The notes beneath the pieces are model-generated. The model was not told the DNA's origin, did not search any database, and was given only the letters and a program-made list of their open reading frames with translations. Of a DNA stretch of 64,000 nt, positions 16,021 to 26,275 are shown in pieces; the first letter of the stretch is position 1; the number at the start of each line of letters is the position of its first letter. The stretch is from Sphingomonadaceae bacterium (GTDB lineage Bacteria > Pseudomonadota > Alphaproteobacteria > Sphingomonadales > Sphingomonadaceae): the NCBI GenBank assembly GCA_947477745.1, contig CANJUF010000009.1:20251-84250 (forward strand), written 5' to 3'. A program made the position numbers and the translations under genes.

Positions 16021-17795
16021 CAGGCGACGCCTTCGGCCAGCGCGGCGGCTGTTTTGCCAGCACCCGCGCCCTTGACCACTCGGCCCGGAAGATTGCCGGT
16101 AAACTGGTCGTCCTTCACGATCACCTCGCCGCTGACCAAAGTGTAGCGGTAGCCGTGCGCCTGCTGGTCGAGCCGCCGCCCGCCGCCGGGCAGGTCGCTG
16201 ACCACGCGCGGCGCATCCATGCAGATCGCGCCGTGATCGATCACGTTGATATCCGCCTTCATGCCCGGCGCGATCACACCGCGATCATGGAAACCGATCA
16301 CCGAGGCGGGCCGCGAGGTCATCGCCTGGACCGCCTGTGCCAGCGTGAGCCTGCGGCCCTGCCGGTCGCGCGCCCAGTGCTGGAGCACGAAGGTCGGATA
16401 AGTCGAATCGACGATCAGGCCATAGTGCGCGCCGCCATCGCCAAGCCCCATCACCGCGTCGGGATTGTCGTAGAAGCGGAACAGGTGGTCGAGCGTGTCT
16501 TCGGGGTAGTTGCCGAAAGCAACCAGCAGGTAATTGCGGCCGCCATGCTCGAGCAGCAAATCGTAGGCGAGGCTTTCGGGCGATACGCCCATCGCCTCGG
16601 CGCGGTCCTTAATCGACTGGCCCGGTTCGGGCTCGTACTTCGGATTGGCCGAAACCTCGAACATGACGTGATAGTTGTTGCGGGTGAGCGCGGTCAGCGG
16701 GATCACCGCCTCGTCGGGCGTTTCGGTCAGGATTGCCTGCTTGACCTCGGGCTTGCGAAGTTCCGCCACGCGCTCCGTGATCGGCAAGTGCGCGAGCTTC
16801 TTGTAGGTTGGGCAATCGGCCCAGGGATTGCTGGTGAGATCGAAGCTCGCGAGCATGCCCACCGGGCGCGGCGCATACTGGGGATGCAGGATCGGACCCT
16901 GGCCGCTGGCGTTGTAGGCTTCGACCAGGTCCATGAGTTCTACCCAGAACGCCTTGGCCTTGTCCGAGCGTCCCGGAACGATGCTGAAAGTGACCGGCAG
17001 CCCACTTTCGTCCGCGACTTTGCGCATGATCTCGAAGTCGGCCTCGGGCGGATTGCCGTTCATGCCGAATTCGGGAAGCACCTGGACGAGGCCGCCGCCG
17101 CCTTCGCGCACGCCCTGCGCCAGCGCGACGAGTTCCTCGGCGGGCGCGTCGAAGCTCGGCACCGGCGCGCCGTCGGCACGGCGGTCGATCAGGGTGCGGC
17201 TGGTGGCAATCCCGATCGCCCCGGCGGCGACGGCTTCGCGCGTGAGTTCGCGCATCGCGTCGAGGTCGTCCTGCGTCGCGGCTTCGCGGTTCGCGCCGCG
17301 CTCGCCCATGACATAGACCCTGATCGGTGAATGCGGCGCGAAGACCGCAACGTCGATGTCGCGCGGCTTCGATTCCAGGACTCTCATGAATTCGGGAAAA
17401 GTCTCCCAGTCCCAGGTCAGTCCTTCGGCCATGACCACGCCGGGAATGTCCTCCACCCCTTCCATGGTCATTACCAGCAGGTCGCGGTCGCTCGGGCGGC
17501 AGGGCGCGAAGCCGACACCGCAATTGCCCATGACCACCGTGGTGACGCCGTGCCCGGATGAGGGATTGAGCCGGTTCGACCAGATCGCCTGCCCGTCGTA
17601 ATGAGTGTGCAGGTCGATGAAGCCGGGAGTGACGGCAAGGCCGCGCGCGTCGATTTCCTCCGCGCCGCTGCCTTCGACTTCGCCCACTGCGGCGATCACG
17701 CCGTCCTTGATCGCCACGTCGCCGATGAAAGGTTCCTCGCCGGTTCCGTCGACAACAAGCCCGCCCCGGATCACCGTGTCGTATTGATGTGCCAT
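16020..17795 (-). CDS. amidohydrolase, D-aminoacylase-like (paralogue of 7621-9387)
   Basis: 591 aa, same family and layout as the amidohydrolase at 7621-9387: opening strand YDTVIRGGLVVDGTGEEPF, metal motif GFIDLHTHYDGQAIWSN near residue 60, GNCGVGFAPC, and a C-terminal composite domain ending GEVIVKDDQFTG. It should be a zinc hydrolase of an amide, cyclic amide, lactone or ester. It is tightly packed between an SDR (13-base gap) and the esterase (one-base overlap). Having two such enzymes in one catabolic island suggests either a two-step hydrolysis or two substrate forms. Confidence 0.85.
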   Translation of the reverse strand: MAHQYDTVIRGGLVVDGTGEEPFIGDVAIKDGVIAAVGEVEGSGAEEIDARGLAVTPGFIDLHTHYDGQAIWSNRLNPSSGHGVTTVVMGNCGVGFAPCRPSDRDLLVMTMEGVEDIPGVVMAEGLTWDWETFPEFMRVLESKPRDIDVAVFAPHSPIRVYVMGERGANREAATQDDLDAMRELTREAVAAGAIGIATSRTLIDRRADGAPVPSFDAPAEELVALAQGVREGGGGLVQVLPEFGMNGNPPEADFEIMRKVADESGLPVTFSIVPGRSDKAKAFWVELMDLVEAYNASGQGPILHPQYAPRPVGMLASFDLTSNPWADCPTYKKLAHLPITERVAELRKPEVKQAILTETPDEAVIPLTALTRNNYHVMFEVSANPKYEPEPGQSIKDRAEAMGVSPESLAYDLLLEHGGRNYLLVAFGNYPEDTLDHLFRFYDNPDAVMGLGDGGAHYGLIVDSTYPTFVLQHWARDRQGRRLTLAQAVQAMTSRPASVIGFHDRGVIAPGMKADINVIDHGAICMDAPRVVSDLPGGGRRLDQQAHGYRYTLVSGEVIVKDDQFTGNLPGRVVKGAGAGKTAAALAEGVA

Positions 17796-17808
17796 GGCCT
17801 TGCCTCCC

Positions 17809-18704
17809 CTAGCTCTTCTCGCCGAACATCCGCGTCGTCATCCCGGCCATGATTGCCGGCCACGGGTTGGTGCCCGATGCGCGGCCGTTGGCGATCGCCC
17901 TGGTCAGCGCGGTCAGGGCCTCGCCTTCGTGATTGGGCAGGATGTAGAGTTCGCCCGCATCGGCTGCGTCGAACACGCGCCGCGCCAGTTCCTCGGGCGC
18001 AAGCGCAGTGTCGAGAGCGGAGGTCATGGTCGCCTCGATCCCGCGAACGGTGGCATTGGCGTGGCGCGCGTCGCGGTCCAGCCCGAGATTGGCGGGACTC
18101 GCCTTTTCCGGGTTCATGATATCGGTGCGCACCATGCCGGGCATCACCACGGTGACGCCGATGCTTTCGATGCGCTCGGCGAGGAGATCGAGGTACAATG
18201 CCTCGGTGATTGCCAGCGCGGCATGCTTGGTGGGCGAATAGCTGGCATAGCCGGGATAGACCGAGATTCCCGCCGCCGATGCGATGGTGATGACATGGCA
18301 GTCATCGCCCTGCTCGATCATACGCGGCACGAATGCGCGGATGCCGTGCGCGACGCTTTTGAAGTTGAGATCGACGATCCAGTCCATCTGCGCCGCGCTA
18401 GTTTCCCAGGCGAGTCCGCCCACGAAGGCGCCGGCATTGTTGACCAGCAAGTTGACCTTGCCGAACTTTTCGAGCGCCTTGTCGCGCAGGGCGATAATGT
18501 TCGCCTCGCTGGTCACGTCGGCGAGCACGGGCAGCACATTCGCGCCCTGTCCCGTCAACTTCCGCGCTGCCTCTGCCAGCGCTTCCTCGCGGATGTCGGA
18601 GACCACCACGCTCATGCCCCGGCGCAGAGCCTCTTCGGCCAGGGCATAGCCGATGCCGCTCGCCGCGCCGGTGATGACCGCGACATTGCCTTCGCGTATC
18701 GCGC

Positions 18705-18708
<4 letters not shown>
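17809..18708 (-). CDS. SDR-family oxidoreductase
   Basis: 299 aa, classical short-chain dehydrogenase. Cofactor motif ITGAASGIGYALAEE near the N-terminus, VNNAGAFVG, and the active site YASYSPTKHAALA with the catalytic Tyr and Lys. Asp in VVVSDIREE suggests NAD preference. Its ATG overlaps the stop of the upstream flavin monooxygenase (ATGA), so the two products are made together. A natural reading is that this enzyme oxidises a hydroxyl to the ketone that the monooxygenase then attacks. Confidence 0.92.
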
Positions 18709-20369
<1,661 letters not shown>

Positions 20370-20501
20370 AACTGTCTCTCCCGAGAATCAGGGCAGCTGT
20401 GCTGCGATACGCTATGCCTCATACTGTATTGGATTGCGCGGCCTGTCCATAATGATGCAAGGTCGTCCCATTAAATGGACGCAGAGAGGAACCGGCCCGC
20501 C

Positions 20502-20906
20502 ATGGCGCTGCTCAGATTCATCGACCATGTCGCGATCACGGTCGCCGATGCGGAACGCACGACGCGCTTCTACGACAAGCTTTTCGGGGCCGAAGTGCCG
20601 TTCGATCATGCGCCCAATGGCCGCACGCTGGTGCGCACGGTGATCGTGGGCGGCGGGGTGCGGCTTAACGTCCACCAGCAGGGCAACGGCATCGATCTGG
20701 TGGCGGACAAGCCGACCCCCGGCTCGGTCGACATCTGCTTTCGCTTCGGCGGCACGATCAAGGAAGCCGAGGCGCTTCTGCTGGGGCACGGCATCGAGAT
20801 CATCGAGGGCCCAAGCCCGCGCATCGACAACGAAGGCAACCAGGCGCAATCGGTCTACTTCAAGGACCTGGACGGGAACCTTGTCGAACTGATGGCGAAC
20901 GACTGA
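20502..20906 (+). CDS. VOC/glyoxalase-fold protein
   Basis: 134 aa, vicinal oxygen chelate fold with paired beta-alpha-beta units: FIDHVAITVADAERTTRFYDKLFGAEVPF at the N-terminus and FKDLDGNLVELMAND at the C-terminus. His and Glu at the canonical metal positions (the HV near residue 9 and the final VELM Glu) are kept, so it is probably a metal enzyme such as an isomerase, epimerase or dioxygenase. An upstream ATG at 20475 is in frame, but GAGGA precedes the one chosen. It is divergent from the monooxygenase operon and 21 bases before a thiolase-like gene. Confidence 0.85.
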   Translation: MALLRFIDHVAITVADAERTTRFYDKLFGAEVPFDHAPNGRTLVRTVIVGGGVRLNVHQQGNGIDLVADKPTPGSVDICFRFGGTIKEAEALLLGHGIEIIEGPSPRIDNEGNQAQSVYFKDLDGNLVELMAND

Positions 20907-20927
20907 ACGATTGAAGAGAGGAATATC

Positions 20928-22400
20928 ATGGCAACCGATCCCGCCCGCATACCCGTCATCATCGGCGTCGGACAGGTCAACGACCGGCCCGACGATCCGA
21001 TGCAGGGGCTCGATTCGACCGGGCTGATGGCCGAGGCGATCCGCCGCGCCGACAAGGACGCTGGCGGCCGCTGGCTCGAACGCTGCGACTGGCTCGCCAA
21101 TGTCCAGCAGATGGCCTTCCCAGGCGCGGACGTGCTCGGCCAGCTGCCGCAGCAGCTCGGGATTTCGCCCAAGACCCGGATCGAGAAGCCGCCTTATGGC
21201 GATGCGCCGATCCAGCTCATCAGCGACGCCGCCAACGCCGTCGCTTCAGGCGAAGCGAGCGTGTGCATTGCTTGCGGCGGCGAGGCGCTGCGCACCGCCG
21301 CCAAGCGCCCGCAGGACGGCGGGGCCAAGCTGTTCGGCAATGCGGCTGCTGTTTCCACCGACGTGCAGCGCCGCTACGGCCTGACCACGCCGCAGGACAT
21401 CTATCCGCTTTACGAGAACGCCGCCCGTGCTCATTGGGGCCAGTCGCTGGCCGAGGCGCGCGCCGAATCGGGCCGCATCTGGGAAAAGATGAGCCAGGTT
21501 GCGGTGGAGGCCGAAGGCGCGTGGCTCAAGAAAGCGCGCAAGGCTGACGAAATCGTCACTCCCAGCGCCGAGAACCGGCCGCTCTCGTTCCCTTATACCA
21601 AGCTGCAGGTCGCCAATTCGTCGGTGAACCAGGGCGCGGCGGTGATTGTCACCAGCCTGGCGACCGCGCGCGCGGCGGGCATTGACGAGACGCGGCTGGT
21701 CTACATCGGCGCTGGCGCGCAGGCCTATGAAGCCGAAGGCCCGCTCGACCGCGACGCCTTTACCGGCACTCCGGCGATGGACGTCAGCCTCGAAAAGGCG
21801 CTGGAGGAAAACCATTTGTCCGCCAGCGAAATGGACCATATCGAGCTTTATTCCTGCTTCCCGGTGGTCCCCAAGATGGCGCGGCGCACGCTGGGCGTCA
21901 GCGACGAGAGGCCGCTCACCGTCCACGGCGGGCTGACTTTCGGCGGCGGGCCGCTCGGCAACTACATGATGCATGCGACCGCAGCGATGGTCGGCAAATT
22001 GCGGGAAGGTGGCGGCAAGGGCCTGCTGTATGGCAACGGCGGATACTGCACGCATCATCACACGCTGGTGCTGTCGAGCGAGCCGATCGAGGGTGTGTCG
22101 TTCCCTCAGAACTACAAGTTCGATGCCGCGGCCGATGCGCGGCGCGGGGCGATACCGGTCAACGACCAGACCTACGAAGGCCCGGCGAGCATCGAAACCT
22201 ACACCGTATTCCATTCGCGCGAGGGCGATCCGACCGGCGGCACAGTCGTCACGCTCACGCCGGATGGGCGGCGCGTGGTCGCAAGAGTGCGCGGCGAGGA
22301 TGCGGCGACGATTGCCTTCCTCACCGATGGCAAGGCGGAACCGGTCGGCACCGCCGGGCGGATCGAGCGCGAGGACGAGACGCTGTATTGGCGGGCCTGA
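20928..22400 (+). CDS. thiolase-like protein, TLP1 type, without the catalytic cysteine
   Basis: 490 aa. The thiolase fold is recognisable (IPVIIGVGQVNDR, ANAVASGEASVCIACGGEALR, SEMDHIELYSCFPVV), followed by an extra C-terminal domain of about 90 residues, as in thiolase-like protein type 1. Where thiolases have the nucleophilic Cys (CASG), this protein reads PYGDAPIQL (about residues 89-97), and the usual GHP active-site His is replaced by GGGPLG. Normal thiolysis is therefore unlikely; a lyase or other CoA-ester reaction is possible. AGAGAGGAA precedes the ATG. Co-transcribed with the VOC protein. Confidence 0.82.
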   Translation: MATDPARIPVIIGVGQVNDRPDDPMQGLDSTGLMAEAIRRADKDAGGRWLERCDWLANVQQMAFPGADVLGQLPQQLGISPKTRIEKPPYGDAPIQLISDAANAVASGEASVCIACGGEALRTAAKRPQDGGAKLFGNAAAVSTDVQRRYGLTTPQDIYPLYENAARAHWGQSLAEARAESGRIWEKMSQVAVEAEGAWLKKARKADEIVTPSAENRPLSFPYTKLQVANSSVNQGAAVIVTSLATARAAGIDETRLVYIGAGAQAYEAEGPLDRDAFTGTPAMDVSLEKALEENHLSASEMDHIELYSCFPVVPKMARRTLGVSDERPLTVHGGLTFGGGPLGNYMMHATAAMVGKLREGGGKGLLYGNGGYCTHHHTLVLSSEPIEGVSFPQNYKFDAAADARRGAIPVNDQTYEGPASIETYTVFHSREGDPTGGTVVTLTPDGRRVVARVRGEDAATIAFLTDGKAEPVGTAGRIEREDETLYWRA

Positions 22401-22406
22401 CCGGAG

Positions 22407-23243
22407 TCAGGCCGCCGCCAGCACCGGCCCTGCATAGGCCGCGCGCATGTCCTCGCCGGCATCGTAACGCTTGTTCCACTCGGCGAAATAGGCCGGCAGG
22501 CGCTGCGTGTCGTGCGGATAGAACGGCAGCTGCGAAGCCGCGATCTTCCAGCCCATCTTGCGCAGCGTCCACTTGGGCAGCGGCTTCGCCCAGGTCTTGA
22601 AGAATTCCTCGGTATCGAACTCGGGCACGGCCTTGCGAAACACGTCCTGGAGCATCAGCGTGATCTCATGCCCGTGCGCAATCATCGGCTTCACGTTGCG
22701 CATGCGGTAGATGTGGTCGCCGTAAACGTGGTTGTAGACGGTGATTGCCGAAGAGCGGTGCTCGATCTCCTCGCAGAAGTGCCACAGGAACAGCGAGCTT
22801 ACCTGAGGGTCGCCACCGAACAACAGGTCGCGCTGGTCGATGATCGTGCCGAACAGCGGGGTGAAGGCCGATTCCAGCCCGCCCATGTAGGACAAGTGAT
22901 GCTTGAGATCGTGTGTCTCATAATGCTCGTCGTACATTTCTATGCAGCGATCGAGCGCCTCCTGCAGGCCGGGATACCGCGCGATCAGGGCCTTGCAGTG
23001 CTTATGGTGCGCCTTCGAGTGGACCATCTCCTGCCGATTGAACATCCTGCATTCTTCCAGCACCCGGGGATCGGTGATCAGCTTCTCCGCGTCCTTCATC
23101 GCCTTGCAGAAATAGCGCTCGAGCCCCACTGCCATGAAGCCGATTGAATTCATGAAGGCCGAGAATTCTCGGTTCGCGGGATTGAAATAGAACTCGGGAT
23201 TGTCGAACTGCCAGTCGATCTGCTTGATGGTGAGGTTGCTCAT
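22407..23243 (-). CDS. PF10118-family putative metal-dependent hydrolase (second copy)
   Basis: 278 aa, closely related to the protein at 10618-11436. It keeps the His/Glu clusters EMVHSKAHHKHCKAL, HLSYMGGLESAFTPLFG and SLFLWHFCEEIEHRSSAITVY, and the same N-terminal FDNPEFYFNPANREFSAFMNSIGF block. The function is not known; the pattern is compatible with a di-iron or other metal centre. It converges with the thiolase-like gene (6-base gap) and is divergent from an epoxide hydrolase. Thus both PF10118 genes here have an epoxide hydrolase beside them. Confidence 0.8.
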   Translation of the reverse strand: MSNLTIKQIDWQFDNPEFYFNPANREFSAFMNSIGFMAVGLERYFCKAMKDAEKLITDPRVLEECRMFNRQEMVHSKAHHKHCKALIARYPGLQEALDRCIEMYDEHYETHDLKHHLSYMGGLESAFTPLFGTIIDQRDLLFGGDPQVSSLFLWHFCEEIEHRSSAITVYNHVYGDHIYRMRNVKPMIAHGHEITLMLQDVFRKAVPEFDTEEFFKTWAKPLPKWTLRKMGWKIAASQLPFYPHDTQRLPAYFAEWNKRYDAGEDMRAAYAGPVLAAA

Positions 23244-23256
23244 GCGGCGTTCCCGA

Positions 23257-23286
23257 TTGCTTTTGCTGGCCAGCGCCTACTATGAT
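23257..23286 (+). promoter_or_regulatory. possible promoter for the epoxide hydrolase gene
   Basis: TTGCTT and TATGAT with an 18-base spacer lie 80 bases upstream of the epoxide hydrolase start, in the divergent gap. They resemble a sigma-70-type promoter. Evidence is sequence likeness only. Confidence 0.3.
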
Positions 23287-23365
23287 CCACCGTATATCGC
23301 AAGCGAAGTGGACCGCGACGGGCCGATCGGTTAGGCCCGGCGCAAGCACGAGAGAGGGAGCCTGC

Positions 23366-24529
23366 ATGACCATCGAGCCGTTCACCATCGCCATTCCCGA
23401 CGCCGCCCTGGCGGACCTCAAGGAGCGGCTGGCGCGCACCCGCTGGCCGGGCGAGATCGGCGATAACAGCCAGTGGCAGATGGGCACCAATCTCGCTTAC
23501 CTGCGCAGGCTCGTCGATTACTGGCAGAATTCTTACAACTGGCGCGCGCGCGAGCGCGAGATGAACGCGCTGCCCCAGTTCAGGACCGAGATCGACGGCG
23601 TGCCGATCCATTTCGTCTACGCCAAGGGCAAAGGCCCGAACCCGGTGCCGCTGATCATCAATCACGGCTGGCCGTGGACCTGGTGGGACATGCGCAAGAT
23701 CATCGGCCCGCTGTCCGATCCTGCTGCCCATGGCGGCGATCCGGCGGACTCGTTCGACGTGATCTGCCCGTCGCTACCGGGCTACGGCTTTTCCAGCCCG
23801 CTAAAAACGCCGCGTATCCATTTCACCCAGGCGGGCGATCTCTACGTCAAGCTGATGGACCAGCTGGGCTATGACAAGTTCGGAACCCAAGGCGGCGACA
23901 TCGGCGCGGCGGTTTCGACCATGCTCGGCCACCGCCACGCGGACCGCGTGCTTGGCGTGCATGTCCATCTTCTGATCCCGCTGGGCGGACAGCAACCCGC
24001 GCCTGAGGACTTCGAGGAGCAAGAACTCGCGGGCGGCGCGAAAATGATGGACTATTACAACACCGGCTCGGGCTACATGCATATCCAGCGCACCAAGCCG
24101 CAGACGATATCCTATGCGATGCACGATTCGCCCGTCGGCCTCGCGGCTTGGCTGGTCGAAAAGCGGCGCGACTGGGCCGACACCGGCGGCAATATCGATT
24201 CGGTGTGGAGCAAGGACGAGTTGCTCGACAACGTCATGCTTTACTGGCTGACCGAGACCTATCTTTCCGCCGCGATGTATTACTACAACCCGGGACAGGG
24301 CGAGGGAATCAAGGGCGATTTTCTGAACGAGGACCAGCCGCTGGTGCCGGTGCCCACCGGGGTGATGCAGTTCAAGGGGGACGTCTGGAACCTGCCGCGC
24401 AAGTGGGCCGACCGGGTCTACAACGTGCAAAGCTGGAAAGTGGAGGAGAAGGGCGGCCATTTCGCTCCCGCCGAAAAGCCCGACCTCATCGTGGGGGACT
24501 TGCGGGAGTTCTTCCGCCGGTTCAGGTGA
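23366..24529 (+). CDS. epoxide hydrolase (EHN domain, second copy)
   Basis: 387 aa. N-terminal EHN domain FTIAIPDAALADLKERLARTRWP, oxyanion motif NHGWPWTWWDM near residue 100, and the nucleophile Asp in TQGGDIGAAVS near residue 177. GGHFAPAEKPDL carries the catalytic His near the end. AGAGGGAG precedes the ATG. Compared with the copy at 9451-10590, the nucleophile loop differs (GGDIG rather than GGDWG) and the oxyanion loop is HGWPW rather than HGWPG, so a different substrate is likely. It is followed six bases later by an acyl-CoA ligase. Confidence 0.9.
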   Translation: MTIEPFTIAIPDAALADLKERLARTRWPGEIGDNSQWQMGTNLAYLRRLVDYWQNSYNWRAREREMNALPQFRTEIDGVPIHFVYAKGKGPNPVPLIINHGWPWTWWDMRKIIGPLSDPAAHGGDPADSFDVICPSLPGYGFSSPLKTPRIHFTQAGDLYVKLMDQLGYDKFGTQGGDIGAAVSTMLGHRHADRVLGVHVHLLIPLGGQQPAPEDFEEQELAGGAKMMDYYNTGSGYMHIQRTKPQTISYAMHDSPVGLAAWLVEKRRDWADTGGNIDSVWSKDELLDNVMLYWLTETYLSAAMYYYNPGQGEGIKGDFLNEDQPLVPVPTGVMQFKGDVWNLPRKWADRVYNVQSWKVEEKGGHFAPAEKPDLIVGDLREFFRRFR

Positions 24530-24535
24530 TCGCCG

Positions 24536-26116
24536 ATGTTTGATGGACGCCCCGATCCCGCAACCGGCCTCGCACATATTGCCGCCGACACCTCGTTCTC
24601 GCTGCTCGACATGACGATCGGCGAATGCCTGCGCGACAAGGCGGTGCGCTTCGGGGCGCGCGATGCACTGATCTGGCGGCAGGACGGGGAGCTGCGCCGC
24701 TTCACCTATGCGCAGCTTTTGGACATGGCCGAGGTGGTCGCGTCATGGCTGCTGACGCGCGCCGCGCCGGGCGATCGGATCGGTATCTGGTCGCGCAATT
24801 CGGCGGAATGGGTGCTGGTTGAATATGCCTGCGCGCTCGCAGGCATGGTGGTTGCCGGATTCAACCCGGCCTGGTCGCAGCGCGAATGCGAGCACGCGCG
24901 CGACCTGACCGAACCGGCGCTGTTGCTCGCCGGATACGATACGCGCGGCGTCTCGCTGATGGAGCGCGCCGATGCGCTGATGCCGCAAGGCACGGTGTTT
25001 CCCCTCGAGGAGCTGTTCGCGCTCGTCGAAGGTACGCAGCGCAGGGCCATGCCCGAAGTTGCGCTGGACGACCTGTTCCTGATCCAGTTCACCTCGGGCA
25101 CCACGGGCCGCTCGAAAGGCGCGGCGCTGTCCCATTACCAGGCGCTCAACGCTGCTTACCTGCGATCGGTGGCGGCAGATTTCGACGAGACCGACGTGTG
25201 GGTCAACGCCGGGCCGCTGAACCATGTCGGTGGCGCGCTCAGCGTCGTGCTCGGCACCGTTGCCTTCGGCGGTTGCTACGTGCTGATGCAGCGGTTCGAC
25301 ACTACCGAATACCTGCGGATGATGCGCGAGACCGGCGCGACGAGGATCGGCGGGGTGCCGACCATGCTAATCGCGCTGTGCGAACATCCCGATTGGCGGC
25401 CGCAGGATTTCCGCATCCGATCGATCGGATCGGGCGGCGCGGCGGTTCCCAGCCCGCTGATCGAGCGGCTGAACAAGGAATTCGGCGCGCCGGTGCTGGT
25501 GGTGTTTGGCCAGTCCGAGAGCGTGATGATCACCAGCTCGGTGCCGAGTGACCCTCCCCAGATTGCTGCTGAAACCTCGGGCCGCGCCGCCCCGCATGTC
25601 GAGCTCAAGATCTGCGACGTGGCGAGCAGCGCGACGTTGAAGGTGGGCGAGGTGGGCGAGGTCTGCGCCAAGGGGCCGATGGTGATGAGCGGCTATTTCC
25701 GCCAGCCCGAAGCGACCGCGAAGACCATCGACAGCGATGGTTTCCTCCACACAGGCGATCTCGGATCGCTCGACGCCGAAGGTTACCTGCGCATCCACGG
25801 CCGTACCCGCGAAGTCATCATCCGCGGCGGCGAGAACATCTATCCCGCCGAGATCGAGGATTACCTGAGTGAGCATCCCGACGTGGTTTCGCTCGCCGTG
25901 GTCGGCGTGCCCGACGAGCGCTGGGGCCAGACGGTAGCCTGCGCGCTGGTGCTGCGCGAAGGGGCAATGCTCAATCCCGCGGCGATGGAAGATTTCGCCG
26001 CGCAAGGCCTCGCGCACTTCAAGATCCCGCGCAAATGGCTAGCGCTCGAGAGCTTCCCGCAGACCGCCTCGGGCAAGATCCGCAAGGTCGAGGTGGAGAA
26101 GATGTTTGTGACGTGA
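24536..26116 (+). CDS. acyl-CoA synthetase (FadD family)
   Basis: 526 aa, a complete class I adenylate-forming ligase. The P-loop is FTSGTTGRSKGAALSH (residues 185-200), A5 is FGQSESVMI (324-332), the hinge region is HTGDLGSLDAEGYLRIHGRTREVIIRGGENIYPAEIE, and the catalytic Lys is in TASGKIRKVEVEKMF. Six bases separate it from the upstream epoxide hydrolase, so they form one operon. The product is an acyl-CoA ready for beta-oxidation. Relatives act on medium or long chains and on cyclic acids; the exact acid is not predictable. Confidence 0.92.
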   Translation: MFDGRPDPATGLAHIAADTSFSLLDMTIGECLRDKAVRFGARDALIWRQDGELRRFTYAQLLDMAEVVASWLLTRAAPGDRIGIWSRNSAEWVLVEYACALAGMVVAGFNPAWSQRECEHARDLTEPALLLAGYDTRGVSLMERADALMPQGTVFPLEELFALVEGTQRRAMPEVALDDLFLIQFTSGTTGRSKGAALSHYQALNAAYLRSVAADFDETDVWVNAGPLNHVGGALSVVLGTVAFGGCYVLMQRFDTTEYLRMMRETGATRIGGVPTMLIALCEHPDWRPQDFRIRSIGSGGAAVPSPLIERLNKEFGAPVLVVFGQSESVMITSSVPSDPPQIAAETSGRAAPHVELKICDVASSATLKVGEVGEVCAKGPMVMSGYFRQPEATAKTIDSDGFLHTGDLGSLDAEGYLRIHGRTREVIIRGGENIYPAEIEDYLSEHPDVVSLAVVGVPDERWGQTVACALVLREGAMLNPAAMEDFAAQGLAHFKIPRKWLALESFPQTASGKIRKVEVEKMFVT

Positions 26117-26121
26117 TTCTT

Positions 26122-26264
26122 CCCCTCCCCTTCAGGGGAGGGGATCGAGGGATGGGGCGTTATTGCTTGATTGGCACCGTGTCTGGAAAAATCGCCCCAC
26201 CCCGCTGCGACCAAGCCTTGCTGTGCAAGGCAGGTCTCGCTGCCCCTCCCCTGAAGAGGAGGGG
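26122..26264. repeat. interspersed repeat RE3 with hairpins at both ends
   Basis: CCCCTCCCC-TTCA-GGGGAGGGG (26122-26143) and CCCCTCCCC-TGAA-GAGGAGGGG (26243-26264) bound about 100 bases containing a looser inner inverted repeat around GACCAAGCCTTGC. The whole fills the gap between two convergent genes. The build is that of a non-coding mobile-like repeat of sphingomonads; the end hairpins can double as terminators. Confidence 0.6.
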
Positions 26265-26275
26265 AGACAATGCGT

